From contig NZ_CP017181.1 in NCBI RefSeq assembly GCF_001729765.1, positions 248,001 through 312,000 of the forward strand: a DNA stretch of 64,000 bases. Direction: 5' to 3'. The notes beneath the pieces are model-generated. The model was not told where the DNA came from. It saw only the letters and a list, made by a program, of their open reading frames with translations, and ran no database searches. Below, one piece after another: positions 51,023 to 59,797 of the stretch (positions are counted from its first letter, which is position 1; every line of letters starts with the position of its first letter). This DNA comes from Enterobacter kobei. GTDB taxonomy: Bacteria; Pseudomonadota; Gammaproteobacteria; Enterobacterales; Enterobacteriaceae. A program made the position numbers and the translations under genes.

Positions 51023-52212
51023 TTTCAGAACGTTGACGCCTATGCCGGCGACCCTATTCTCTCCTTAATGGAGCGTTTCAAAGAAGATCCTCGCAGCGAT
51101 AAAGTGAACCTCAGCATCGGTTTGTATTACAACGAAGAGGGTATTATTCCTCAGTTACAAGCCGTTGCCGAAGCCGAAGCGCGTCTGAATGCGGTCCCGC
51201 ATGGAGCGTCGCTCTATCTGCCGATGGAAGGGCTCAATGCGTACCGCAATACCATTGCACCGCTGCTGTTTGGGGCCGATCATCCGGTACTTGCGCAAAA
51301 ACGTGTGGCGACCATCCAGACGCTGGGTGGATCGGGCGCGCTGAAAGTCGGTGCTGATTTCCTGAAAAAATACTTCCCGGATTCCGGCGTGTGGGTCAGT
51401 GACCCGACGTGGGAAAACCACGTCGCAATTTTTGAGGGCGCAGGCTTTAACGTCGAGACTTATCCGTGGTTTGACAGCGAAACCAACGGCGTGCGCGTTG
51501 AAGCCCTGCTGGAAAAACTGAAAACGTTGCCGGCGCGCAGCATTGTGCTGCTGCATCCGTGCTGCCACAACCCAACGGGTGCGGACCTCACCAATGACCA
51601 GTGGGATGCCGTCATTGAGGTGCTCAAGGCTCGCAACCTGATTCCATTCCTCGACATCGCCTATCAGGGCTTTGGCGCCGGGATGGAAGACGATGCCTAT
51701 GCTATCCGCGCCGTTGCGAGTGCCGGCCTGCCTGTGCTGGTGAGCAACTCTTTCTCGAAAATCTTCTCCCTGTATGGCGAACGCGTCGGCGGGCTGTCCG
51801 TGGTCTGCGAAGATGCCGAAGCTGCCAGCCGCGTGCTGGGCCAGCTTAAAGCTACGGTGCGCCGTATCTACTCCAGCCCCCGAACTTTGGTGCGCAGGTT
51901 GTGGCGACGGTACTCGGCGACGAACAGCTGAAAGCTAGCTGGCTTGCCGAAGTGGAATCCATGCGTAAGCGCATTCTGTCGATGCGTCAGGAGCTGGTCA
52001 ACGTGCTGAAAGAGGCGGTACCGGGGCATAACTTTGATTATCTGATCAGGCAGCGCGGGATGTTCAGCTACACCGGTTTGAGCGCCGCGCAGGTCGACCG
52101 TCTGCGCGACGAGTTCGGCGTCTACCTGATTGCCAGCGGCCGCATGTGCGTCGCGGGTCTCAATGCCAGCAACGTTCATCGCGTGGCACAGGCATTTGCT
52201 GCGGTAATGTAA
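51023..52212 (+). pseudogene. tyrB: Aromatic amino acid aminotransferase TyrB, frameshifted
   Basis: TyrB makes the last step of tyrosine, phenylalanine and leucine synthesis. The frame starts at GTG 51023 ([13 protein letters not shown] follows; CGGAGAA upstream) and is normal to GQLKATVRR, including the PLP lysine in [16 protein letters not shown]. At the five-C run 51877-51881 one base is missing against the expected SSPPNFG codons, so this frame ends with unrelated residues at 51931. The proper frame resumes and continues to 52212 ([20 protein letters not shown]...AQAFAAVM). Restoring one base would give 396 residues. Ten bases earlier, ATC replaces the expected AAC, changing the active-site RRNY to RRIY. 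True inactivation and a local sequencing error are both possible. Confidence 0.85.
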
Positions 52213-52228
52213 GTACTCACTACTGTAT

Positions 52229-52260
52229 TCTCCCTCTCCCTGTGGGAGAGGACATCAGGC
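52229..52260. repeat. Intergenic CTCTCCC/GGGAGAG repeat, copy 3 (shortened)
   Basis: CTCCCTCTCCCTGTGGGAGAG then GACATCAGGC. Compared with copy 4 it lacks 12 bases of the GGCCGGGGTGAGGG arm. It begins 17 bases after the tyrB stop. Confidence 0.8.
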
Positions 52261-52277
52261 CGCCGTGCAGTCTTATC

Positions 52278-52306
52278 GCCCGGTGGCGCTCCGCTTACCG
52301 GGCCTA
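52278..52306. repeat. REP element in the tyrB-aphA interval
   Basis: GCCCGGTGGCGC...TTACCGGGCCTAC, a single REP unit placed between two copies of the other repeat. Confidence 0.8.
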
Positions 52307-52318
52307 CGGGCTGGGTGT

Positions 52319-52361
52319 TCTCCCTCTCCCTGTGGGAGAGGGCCGGGGTGAGGGCATCAGG
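52319..52361. repeat. Intergenic CTCTCCC/GGGAGAG repeat, copy 4
   Basis: Full-length unit (stem CCCTCTCCC/GGGAGAGGG, tail GGGGTGAGGGCATCAGGC) in the same orientation as copy 3, 90 bp away. The rest of the 308-bp tyrB-aphA gap (52362-52520) is AT-rich, holds the aphA promoter region and no supported gene. Confidence 0.85.
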
Positions 52362-52520
52362 CTACTCAGGTCGATGTCTCGCTTTGTGATCGTCTTCTTT
52401 TTATTCAGAGTGATAATCAAAAACTCCTTTTCTTCACCTGCCGCTGGGGTTATGGTCGGATAGTTTTTTGACCATTCACTCAAAATAAAACGATAACGAA
52501 CTGAATATTCAGGGGAAAAT

Positions 52521-53234
52521 ATGCGCAAGATCACCCTGGCGCTCAGCGCCGCCTGCTTATTGTTCTCACTTAATAGTGCCGTCGTCGCGCGCGCTTCTGC
52601 GCCAACGCCGCTTTACACCGGCACTACCGCTGCCATTCTTGCCGAACAGGCTCCTATTCACTGGGTATCCGTGGCCCAAATCGAAAACAGTCTGATGGGC
52701 CGCCCGCCCATGGCCGTTGGCTTTGATATTGACGACACCGTTCTGTTCTCCAGCCCGGGATTCTGGCGCGGCAAAAAAATGTATTCGCCGGACAGCGAAG
52801 CGTATCTGAAGAACCCGGCGTTCTGGGAAAAAATGAATAACGGCTGGGACGATTACAGTATCCCGAAAGAGGTCGCCCGGGCGGTCATTGCCATGCATGT
52901 GAAGCGCGGCGACAGCATTTACTTTGTCACCGGTCGTAGTCAGACCAAAACAGAAACCGTCTCCAGAACCCTGCAGGATGATTTCCAGATCCCGGCTGCC
53001 AACATGAACCCCGTCATTTTTGCGGGTGACAAAGAAGGGCAAAACACCAAAACCCAGTGGCTGGAGAAGAAAAACATCAAAGTGTTCTATGGTGATTCGG
53101 ATAACGACATTACCGCGGCGCAGGATACAGGAGCCAGAGCGATCAGGGTGTTACGCGCCTCTAACTCGACCTATCGACCGCTGCCGATGGCCGGAAAATT
53201 TGGCGAAGAGGTGATTGTTAACTCGGAGTATTAA
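52521..53234 (+). CDS. aphA: Class B periplasmic acid phosphatase AphA
   Basis: This 237-residue periplasmic phosphatase/phosphotransferase removes phosphate from nucleotides. A signal peptide ([25 protein letters not shown]) precedes the mature enzyme. The HAD-type catalytic motif is [17 protein letters not shown] (about 69-85), followed by VTGRSQTK and GDSDNDI, all intact. The length equals that of E. coli AphA. It begins after AGGGGAAAAT and ends before a hairpin. Confidence 0.95.
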   Translation: MRKITLALSAACLLFSLNSAVVARASAPTPLYTGTTAAILAEQAPIHWVSVAQIENSLMGRPPMAVGFDIDDTVLFSSPGFWRGKKMYSPDSEAYLKNPAFWEKMNNGWDDYSIPKEVARAVIAMHVKRGDSIYFVTGRSQTKTETVSRTLQDDFQIPAANMNPVIFAGDKEGQNTKTQWLEKKNIKVFYGDSDNDITAAQDTGARAIRVLRASNSTYRPLPMAGKFGEEVIVNSEY

Positions 53235-53244
53235 GCGTCTGGCC

Positions 53245-53276
53245 GCGAGTTTGATTCTTTTTTAATCAAATCTCGC
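53245..53276 (+). terminator. Hairpin after aphA
   Basis: GCGAGTTTGATT and AATCAAATCTCGC pair with one bulge around a T-rich loop. No U-run follows directly, so termination is uncertain. Confidence 0.5.
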
Positions 53277-53347
53277 TGCGGCGGGTTTTACCTTTCGACT
53301 TCTTGCTGCACACTTAGAAAGATTCATCTTTCTAAACGGAGCAGCAC

Positions 53348-53764
53348 ATGTGGTATCAACAGACCCTGACCTTAAGCGCTAAACCCCGCGGATTTCACCT
53401 GGTGACGGAGGAAGTCATCGGGCAAATCCGCGATTTGTCGCGCGTCAGAACGGGTTTACTGCATCTGCTGCTTCAACACACGTCAGCCTCCCTCACGCTT
53501 AATGAAAATTGCGATCCCACTGTCCGGTCTGATATGGAAAACCATTTTCTGAAGAGTGTCCCGGACAACGCCCCCTATGAGCACGATTATGAGGGCGCAG
53601 ATGACATGCCTTCGCATATCAAATCTTCTCTGCTCGGGGTATCGCTGATGCTGCCGGTACACAACGGGCGGCTACTGCTGGGAACGTGGCAAGGGATCTG
53701 GCTGGGAGAACATCGCATTCACGGTGGTTCGCGTAAAATTATCGCAACGCTACAAGGGGAATAA
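53348..53764 (+). CDS. yjbQ: UPF0047 family protein YjbQ
   Basis: This 138-residue protein belongs to UPF0047/YjbQ. The conserved core [18 protein letters not shown] and [11 protein letters not shown]...[12 protein letters not shown] is intact. E. coli YjbQ has weak thiamin phosphate synthase activity, so the real role is unsettled. Its stop overlaps the first possible start of yjbR (TAATG), indicating coupling. Confidence 0.93.
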   Translation: MWYQQTLTLSAKPRGFHLVTEEVIGQIRDLSRVRTGLLHLLLQHTSASLTLNENCDPTVRSDMENHFLKSVPDNAPYEHDYEGADDMPSHIKSSLLGVSLMLPVHNGRLLLGTWQGIWLGEHRIHGGSRKIIATLQGE

Positions 53765-53766
53765 TG

Positions 53767-54120
53767 ATGACAATTTCGGAGCTACTTCAGTACTGCATGA
53801 GTAAACCTGGCGCGGAGCAGAGCGTGCATAGCGACTGGAAAGCCACGCAGATAAAAGTGGGAGATGTGCTGTTTGCGATGGTGAAAGAGGTCGAAGGCCG
53901 CCCGGCCGCGTCGCTGAAAACCAGCCCGGAGCTGGCGGATTTGCTACGTCAGCAGCATGATGATGTGAGGCCGAGCAAACACCTGAATAAGGCGCACTGG
54001 AGCACGGTTTATCTGGATGGCTCCCTGCCCGGCTCGCAAATTTACTATCTGGTGGATGCGTCTTATAAACAGGCAGTAGAGCTGCTGCCGGAAGCGACCC
54101 GACAACAACTCTCCGTCTGA
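53767..54120 (+). CDS. yjbR: MmcQ/YjbR family protein YjbR
   Basis: This 117-residue protein matches E. coli YjbR. The fold resembles a double-wing DNA-binding domain, but no function is established. Conserved residues include KPGAEQS...WKATQIKVGDVLFAMV and the C-terminal HWSTVYLDGSLPGSQIYYLVDASY. ATG 53764 and 53767 are both possible; the second fits the E. coli end. It converges on uvrA with only two bases between stops. Confidence 0.92.
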   Translation: MTISELLQYCMSKPGAEQSVHSDWKATQIKVGDVLFAMVKEVEGRPAASLKTSPELADLLRQQHDDVRPSKHLNKAHWSTVYLDGSLPGSQIYYLVDASYKQAVELLPEATRQQLSV

Positions 54121-54122
54121 CA

Positions 54123-56945
54123 TTACAGCAACGGTTTAAGGAAGCGCGCGGTGTGCGAGGCTTCGCACTCTGCAACGGTCTCTGGCGTACCGGAGACGAG
54201 GATTTCACCGCCGCCGCTGCCGCCTTCCGGGCCGAGATCGACAATCCAGTCCGCGGTTTTAATCACGTCCAGATTATGTTCGATGACCACAATCGTGTTG
54301 CCCTGATCGCGCAGCTGATGCAGCACGTCGAGCAACTGCTGGATATCCGCAAAGTGCAGACCGGTAGTCGGCTCATCCAGAATATACAGCGTCTGACCGG
54401 TGCCGCGTTTGGAGAGCTCACGCGCCAGCTTCACGCGCTGGGCTTCACCGCCCGACAGCGTAGTGGCGGACTGCCCCAGACGAATGTAGGTCAGACCGAC
54501 GTCCATCAGGGTCTGCAGCTTACGCGCCAGCGCAGGGACGGCGTCAAAGAACTCGCGCGCCTCTTCGATGGTCATGTCCAGCACTTCGTGGATGGTCTTG
54601 CCTTTGTACTTAATTTCCAGCGTTTCGCGGTTATAGCGTTTACCTTTGCACTGGTCGCACGGGACGTAGATATCCGGCAGGAAGTGCATCTCAACTTTAA
54701 TGACGCCATCGCCCTGGCATGCTTCACAGCGGCCGCCGCGCACGTTAAAGCTGAACCGTCCCGGCGTGTACCCGCGTGAACGCGCTTCCGGCACGCCGGC
54801 GAACAGTTCACGTACGGGCGTGAAGACGCCGGTATAGGTCGCCGGGTTCGAGCGAGGGGTTCGGCCAATCGGGCTCTGGTCAATGTCGATAACCTTATCG
54901 AAATGTTCCAGCCCCTGAATGTCTCGATACGGCGCGGGCTCGGCCAGCGTCGCACCGTTCAGGGCCGTCTGCGCAATCGGGAACAGGGTATCGTTAATCA
55001 GCGTCGATTTACCGGAACCGGACACGCCAGTGATGCAGGTAAACAGGCCAACCGGTAGCGTCAGCGTCACATCTTTCAGGTTGTTGCCGCGCGCGCCGGT
55101 CAGCTTCAGCACTTTTTCCGGATCTGCCGCTACGCGCTGTTTTGGCACCTCAATCTTACGCTTGCCGCTCATGTACTGGCCGGTCAGCGACTCGGGTACC
55201 GCCATAATGTCTTTCAGCGTCCCTTCCGCGACCACCTGACCGCCGTGTACGCCCGCGCCAGGACCAATGTCGATCACGTGATCCGCAGCGCGAATCGCGT
55301 CTTCGTCGTGCTCCACCACAATCACCGTGTTACCGAGGTTGCGCAGGTGGACCAACGTGCCGAGCAGACGTTCGTTGTCGCGCTGGTGCAGGCCGATTGA
55401 CGGCTCATCCAGCACGTACATCACGCCCACCAGGCCTGCGCCAATCTGGCTGGCCAGGCGGATACGCTGGGCCTCACCGCCGGACAGCGTTTCTGCCGAG
55501 CGGGAAAGCGTCAGGTAGTTCAGACCCACGTTCACCAGGAACTTGAGACGATCGCCAATCTCCTTCAGCACTTTTTCAGCGATTTTCGCGCGCTGACCGG
55601 AGAGCTTCAGGTTGTTGAAGAAGTCCATCGCGTGGCCGATGCTCATGTCTGAGATGGTCGGCAGCGCCGTGTTTTCGACAAAGACATGACGCGCTTCGCG
55701 ACGCAGACGCGTGCCTTCACAGGTGGCACAGGAGCGGTTGCTGATGAACTTAGCCAGCTCCTCGCGTACCGCGCTGGATTCGGTCTCTTTGTAGCGGCGC
55801 TCCATATTGTGCAGCACCCCTTCGAACGGGTGGCGACGCACGGAGGTATCACCGCGATCGTTCATGTATTTGAACTCAATGTTCTCTTTACCGGAACCGA
55901 ACAGGATCACTTTGTGCACGTTCGGGCTCAGGCTGGCCCACGGCGCTTCCACGTCGAACTTATAGTGCTCCGCCAGCGATTTCAGCATCTGGAAGTAGTA
56001 AAAGTTACGCTTATCCCAGCCGCGAATGGCGCCGCCTGCCAGCGACAGCTCAGGGTTCTGGATCACGCGGTCCGGGTCGAAATACTGCTGTACGCCCAGA
56101 CCGTCACAGGTTGGGCATGCGCCTGCCGGGTTGTTGAACGAGAACAGACGCGGTTCCAGCTCGCGCATGCTGTAGCCGCAAATCGGGCAGGCAAAGTTGG
56201 CGGAGAAGAGCAGCTCTTCCGCTTTCGGGTCGTCCATATCGGAAACAACGGCGGTACCACCGGAGAGTTCCAGCGCCGTTTCGAACGATTCCGCAAGACG
56301 CGTCGCGAGGTCTTCACGCACCTTAAAGCGATCGATCACCACCTCAATGGTGTGCTTTTTCTGCAGCTCCAGTTTTGGCGGATCCGACAGGTCGCACACT
56401 TCGCCGTCAATACGGGCGCGGATATAGCCCTGGCTTGCCAGGTTCTCCAGCGTTTTGGTGTGTTCGCCTTTACGCTCTTTAATAATTGGCGCCAGCAGCA
56501 TCAGGCGTTTGCCTTCCGGCTGCGACAGCACGTTATCCACCATCTGGCTCACGGTCTGCGCCGCCAGCGGGACGTCGTGGTCCGGGCAGCGCGGCTCACC
56601 CACGCGCGCATACAGCAGACGCAGGTAGTCGTGAATTTCAGTAATGGTACCGACCGTTGAACGCGGGTTATGCGAAGTCGACTTCTGCTCGATGGAGATC
56701 GCAGGCGATAACCCTTCAATATGATCGACATCCGGTTTTTCCATCAGCGACAGGAACTGACGCGCGTACGCGGAGAGAGATTCAACGTAACGACGCTGTC
56801 CTTCGGCATACAAGGTGTCGAAAGCCAGTGAGGATTTGCCAGACCCCGAAAGCCCGGTCACGACGATGAGTTTGTCGCGAGGGATTATGAGGTTGATATT
56901 TTTGAGATTGTGGGTGCGGGCGCCCCGAACTTCGATCTTATCCAT
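54123..56945 (-). CDS. uvrA: Excinuclease ABC subunit UvrA
   Basis: This 940-residue ATPase finds bulky DNA lesions and loads UvrB. It contains two ABC ATPase modules ([13 protein letters not shown] at about 31-43; [17 protein letters not shown] near 640), zinc modules (CPICGYS...CPTCDGLG and CEACQGDG...CDQCKGKR), signatures LSGGEAQR and both DEP Walker B boxes. The length equals that of E. coli UvrA. It is divergent from ssb and shares a LexA box at 57033-57048. Confidence 0.97.
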   Translation of the reverse strand: MDKIEVRGARTHNLKNINLIIPRDKLIVVTGLSGSGKSSLAFDTLYAEGQRRYVESLSAYARQFLSLMEKPDVDHIEGLSPAISIEQKSTSHNPRSTVGTITEIHDYLRLLYARVGEPRCPDHDVPLAAQTVSQMVDNVLSQPEGKRLMLLAPIIKERKGEHTKTLENLASQGYIRARIDGEVCDLSDPPKLELQKKHTIEVVIDRFKVREDLATRLAESFETALELSGGTAVVSDMDDPKAEELLFSANFACPICGYSMRELEPRLFSFNNPAGACPTCDGLGVQQYFDPDRVIQNPELSLAGGAIRGWDKRNFYYFQMLKSLAEHYKFDVEAPWASLSPNVHKVILFGSGKENIEFKYMNDRGDTSVRRHPFEGVLHNMERRYKETESSAVREELAKFISNRSCATCEGTRLRREARHVFVENTALPTISDMSIGHAMDFFNNLKLSGQRAKIAEKVLKEIGDRLKFLVNVGLNYLTLSRSAETLSGGEAQRIRLASQIGAGLVGVMYVLDEPSIGLHQRDNERLLGTLVHLRNLGNTVIVVEHDEDAIRAADHVIDIGPGAGVHGGQVVAEGTLKDIMAVPESLTGQYMSGKRKIEVPKQRVAADPEKVLKLTGARGNNLKDVTLTLPVGLFTCITGVSGSGKSTLINDTLFPIAQTALNGATLAEPAPYRDIQGLEHFDKVIDIDQSPIGRTPRSNPATYTGVFTPVRELFAGVPEARSRGYTPGRFSFNVRGGRCEACQGDGVIKVEMHFLPDIYVPCDQCKGKRYNRETLEIKYKGKTIHEVLDMTIEEAREFFDAVPALARKLQTLMDVGLTYIRLGQSATTLSGGEAQRVKLARELSKRGTGQTLYILDEPTTGLHFADIQQLLDVLHQLRDQGNTIVVIEHNLDVIKTADWIVDLGPEGGSGGGEILVSGTPETVAECEASHTARFLKPLL

Positions 56946-57032
56946 TCACCTTTCCCGGTTGAAACACGGATTGCCTGGTTTGTTTGAAGGACAAACGGCT
57001 GTCAGAAACGGCTAATTATGACACAATTTAAC

Positions 57033-57048
57033 CTGTTTGAATATACAG
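57033..57048. promoter_or_regulatory. LexA box in the uvrA-ssb control region
   Basis: CTGTTTGAATATACAG matches the SOS box CTGT-N8-ACAG. It stands 88 bp upstream of uvrA and about 149 bp upstream of ssb, as in E. coli, where it controls uvrA strongly and ssb weakly. Confidence 0.9.
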
Positions 57049-57196
57049 TATTGGAATGCATTTTCTGATTCGCTGTGTAACAATGTTCAGTTCGCGCGCG
57101 AACTCTGGAAGATACTACGCAACTATCAAAGTGGCGTCTGGAAATGGTACACTCGCGCGTTTACACTATTAAGAAACGTATTCAGGAGACACGAAC

Positions 57197-57724
57197 ATGG
57201 CCAGCAGAGGCGTAAACAAGGTGATTCTCGTCGGTAATCTGGGCCAGGACCCGGAAGTACGCTACATGCCGAGTGGTGGCGCAGTTGCCAACATTACGCT
57301 GGCTACTTCCGAATCCTGGCGTGATAAAGCGACCGGTGAGATGAAAGAGCAGACTGAATGGCACCGCGTGGTGCTGTTTGGCAAACTGGCAGAAGTTGCC
57401 GGTGAGTATCTGCGTAAAGGTTCTCAGGTCTATATCGAAGGCCAGTTGCGTACCCGCAAATGGACCGATCAGTCCGGCGCTGAGAAGTACACCACCGAAG
57501 TTGTGGTAAACGTTGGCGGTACCATGCAGATGCTGGGCGGCCGTCAGGGCGGTGGCGCGCCAGCAGGTGGCGGTCAGCAGCAGCAGGGCGGTTGGGGTCA
57601 GCCTCAGCAGCCACAGGGCGGCAACCAGTTCAGCGGCGGCGCGCAGTCTCGTCCGCAGCAGCAGTCTGCTCCGGCACCGTCTAACGAGCCACCAATGGAC
57701 TTCGACGACGACATCCCGTTCTGA
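57197..57724 (+). CDS. ssb: Single-stranded DNA-binding protein SSB
   Basis: This 175-residue tetramer protects ssDNA in replication, repair and recombination. An OB fold (residues about 1-112, [25 protein letters not shown] at its start) is followed by a Gly/Gln/Pro-rich linker ([20 protein letters not shown], from about 114) and the acidic tip MDFDDDIPF that recruits partner proteins. The linker is a few residues shorter than in E. coli (178). The start follows CAGGAGACACGAAC. Confidence 0.97.
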   Translation: MASRGVNKVILVGNLGQDPEVRYMPSGGAVANITLATSESWRDKATGEMKEQTEWHRVVLFGKLAEVAGEYLRKGSQVYIEGQLRTRKWTDQSGAEKYTTEVVVNVGGTMQMLGGRQGGGAPAGGGQQQQGGWGQPQQPQGGNQFSGGAQSRPQQQSAPAPSNEPPMDFDDDIPF

Positions 57725-57740
57725 TCAACGGATGCTCAAA

Positions 57741-57773
57741 CAAAAAACCCAGACATCGTCTGGGTTTTTTGTT
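57741..57773 (+). terminator. ssb terminator, bidirectional
   Basis: AACCCAGAC-ATC-GTCTGGGTT with A-rich left and T-rich right flanks (CAAAAAA, TTTTTTG). It serves ssb on the plus strand and can also end yjcB on the minus strand. Confidence 0.92.
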
Positions 57774-57783
57774 TATACAGGAA

Positions 57784-58065
57784 TCAGGTAATCACCATTG
57801 GCCAGTCTGGTGGCTGGTGGCTCATTGCCTCTACCATCACGACTTTAATATTTTCCCAGACAGCGGCAATATCCAGCAGGGTGATGCCCAACAGGCCCGT
57901 TGCGAACCAGCAAGCCGCGCCAAGTCCCAGCAGAGTGCTGATGACCGCAAGACCCGCGTAGTCAGATTTACGAAACTGAATGTTCAGCGTGCTGGCTAAA
58001 AACATCAGTACCGCGCTCAACAAAGGCCAGCGCAGGAGAACCATGCTGGTAGTAATGGTTGCCAT
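57784..58065 (-). CDS. yjcB: Inner-membrane protein YjcB
   Basis: This 93-residue protein has three membrane helices (VLLRWPLLSAVLMFLASTLN, YAGLAVISTLLGLGAACWFA, TGLLGITLLDIAAVW) and no known function. The start at 58065 (MATITTSMVLLRW) matches E. coli; an ATG at 58074 is in frame upstream. A perfect CRP half-site pair is centred about 70 bp upstream of the start, suggesting cAMP-CRP control. Confidence 0.92.
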   Translation of the reverse strand: MATITTSMVLLRWPLLSAVLMFLASTLNIQFRKSDYAGLAVISTLLGLGAACWFATGLLGITLLDIAAVWENIKVVMVEAMSHQPPDWPMVIT

Positions 58066-58592
58066 AGAACCCATCCTCTACAAAACAGACGAACTGAATG
58101 AAACGGTGTTTCTCGTTACAGAATATGTGTGAACTATATCACATTTGTTGATTTATTCGCCAGCGTCTGAGCGTTCAAAATGGGGATTTTATTACGCAAA
58201 AAAGGCGATGGTGCCGGGTACCTGGGTCCCGATACCTGGCTGAGCGGACACACGATGGGCCAGCCACGTTGTTTTTATAAGTGGCACGTTATTTTTTGCT
58301 CATCCTGAAAATAATGTGGTAATAGCCGGGCATTTATAAAACATCGATTCTCTGTTGTGTTATCTTCAAACCCCACATGTGCGCTGGATAATTATTTCCC
58401 TTAATTGAAACGGAACGAATACTTACAGTTTAGCTTACGGGAAAATATTATCGTCATAACGAAATTTAAGATTTTTAATACTAAAAGTCAGTTGCTAACT
58501 TCGCATGATTCATGCAACGTAATCACCTGTTTAACAAAGCATCCGGCCTTCATTACTACAGGCGTACAACATGCAGGGATATAGGGCGGGAA
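58066..58592. other. yjcB-pdeC intergenic region
   Basis: This 527-bp gap between divergent yjcB and the pdeC remnant is AT-rich from about 58290 onward. It holds the CRP site at 58128-58143, a hairpin-like GCCACGTTG...AAGTGGC (about 58263-58287), and no ORF with support. Promoters for both genes must lie here. Confidence 0.6.
58128..58143. promoter_or_regulatory. CRP site upstream of yjcB
   Basis: TGTGAACTATATCACA is an exact TGTGA-N6-TCACA dyad. It lies 62-78 bp ahead of the yjcB start. Confidence 0.85.
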
Positions 58593-59029
58593 ATGAATCG
58601 TAGCGCGCGGCGCAAAATGCTCAGGGTAGTAGGGATCATCATGGTAGTTATGCTGCCGGTGATGCTTGCCCTATGGTTTGCCCAGCTAAGAGCCGTGTCG
58701 GAAACAAGCGCTCAGCTCCGTACATTTGCTGAACTGGCTTTAGACAAAACAGAACTGGTTATTCAACAAGTTGATCTGGCCCGGGACGAGGCCGAAAAAT
58801 ATCAGGGTAAACTTTGTACACCGGAACATCGCCAATATATGTTGAACGTTGTGCGTGGCCGCCTGTTTGTCGCTGATTTAATTTATGCAGAAGGTCAGAA
58901 TTTTCTTTGTTCAACCGTTTTTACACCGGACCAACCTTACGCGATCCCGATTGCCAATTACACCCGTAAACCTGACATCGCTATCTATTATTTTCGCGAC
59001 ACGCCATTTTATACTGGCTATAAAATGAC
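58593..59029 (+). pseudogene. pdeC: c-di-GMP phosphodiesterase PdeC (YjcC), N-terminal remnant cut by IS1
   Basis: About 146 codons of a CSS-motif phosphodiesterase remain. They encode the first membrane helix (VVGIIMVVMLPVMLALWFA) and the start of the periplasmic sensor domain with the redox Cys residues in QGKLCTPEH and FLCSTVF, up to YYFRDTPFYTGYKMT. The reading then enters IS1 and stops after six foreign residues (59051). The second helix and the whole cytoplasmic EAL domain are missing, so no enzyme activity is possible. In E. coli PdeC is an inner-membrane c-di-GMP phosphodiesterase of about 528 residues linked to the oxidative state of the periplasm. Confidence 0.93.
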
Positions 59030-59084
59030 GGTGATGCTGCCAACTTACTGATTTAGTGTATGATGGTGTTTTTGAGGTGCTCCA

Positions 59085-59360
59085 GTGGCTTCTGTTTCTA
59101 TCAGCTGTCCCTCCTGTTCAGCTACTGACGGGGTGGTGCGTAACGGCAAAAGCACTGCCGGACATCAGCGCTATCTCTGCTCTCACTGCCGTAAAACATG
59201 GCAACTGCAGTTCACTTACACCGCTTCTCAACCCGGTACGCACCAGAAAATCATTGATATGGCCATGAATGGCGTTGGATGCCGGGCAACCGCCCGCATT
59301 ATGGGCGTTGGCCTCAACACGATTTTCCGCCATTTAAAAAACTCAGGCCGCAGTCGGTAA
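59085..59360 (+). CDS. insA: IS1 protein InsA
   Basis: This 91-residue DNA-binding regulator has a zinc-finger-like CPSCSATDG...CSHC and a helix-turn-helix ([20 protein letters not shown]). Alone it binds the terminal repeats and represses transposition. A run of A (TTTAAAAAAC near 59333-59342) is the usual -1 frameshift point that joins it to insB' to make the active transposase. Confidence 0.95.
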   Translation: MASVSISCPSCSATDGVVRNGKSTAGHQRYLCSHCRKTWQLQFTYTASQPGTHQKIIDMAMNGVGCRATARIMGVGLNTIFRHLKNSGRSR

Positions 59361-59782
59361 CCTCGCGCATACAGCCGGGCAGTGACGTCATCGTCTGCGC
59401 GGAAATGGACGAACAGTGGGGATACGTCGGGGCTAAATCGCGCCAGCGCTGGCTGTTTTACGCGTATGACAGGCTCCGGAAGACGGTTGTTGCGCACGTA
59501 TTCGGTGAACGCACTATGGCGACGCTGGGGCGTCTTATGAGCCTGCTGTCACCCTTTGACGTGGTGATATGGATGACGGATGGCTGGCCGCTGTATGAAT
59601 CCCGCCTGAAGGGAAAGCTGCACGTAATCAGCAAGCGATATACGCAGCGAATTGAGCGGCATAACCTGAATCTGAGGCAGCACCTGGCACGGCTGGGACG
59701 GAAGTCGCTGTCGTTCTCAAAATCGGTGGAGCTGCATGACAAAGTCATCGGGCATTATCTGAACATAAAACACTATCAATAA
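59279..59782 (+). CDS. insB: IS1 protein InsB (transposase catalytic part)
   Basis: This 167-residue frame holds the DDE-type catalytic part of the IS1 transposase. It is normally made as the InsA-B' fusion by -1 frameshifting rather than from its own start. The sequence [21 protein letters not shown] through [22 protein letters not shown] (outline) matches standard IS1 copies, so the element appears active. Confidence 0.95.
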   Translation: MPGNRPHYGRWPQHDFPPFKKLRPQSVTSRIQPGSDVIVCAEMDEQWGYVGAKSRQRWLFYAYDRLRKTVVAHVFGERTMATLGRLMSLLSPFDVVIWMTDGWPLYESRLKGKLHVISKRYTQRIERHNLNLRQHLARLGRKSLSFSKSVELHDKVIGHYLNIKHYQ

Positions 59783-59797
59783 GTTGGAGTCATTACC

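Larger units (their letters stand above)
59030..59797 (+). mobile_element. IS1 family insertion sequence, complete 768 bp
   Basis: The element begins GGTGATGCTGCCAACTTACT and ends with the complement of GGTAATGACTCCAACTTATT, the standard IS1 terminal repeats, and is exactly 768 bp long. insA and insB are both intact. The expected 8-9-bp target duplication is absent: left flank TAAAATGAC, right flank CCGACAGCG. The two flanks belong to genes that are far apart in K-12 (pdeC and crfC), so the element marks a deletion or rearrangement. Confidence 0.98.

Noticed and set aside
51901..52212. A separate 103-residue gene after tyrB
   Set aside because: It is the 3' part of tyrB in the shifted frame, not an independent gene.
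55686..56660. A 324-codon open frame on the plus strand inside uvrA
   Set aside because: Shadow of uvrA with no start signals or recognisable domain.
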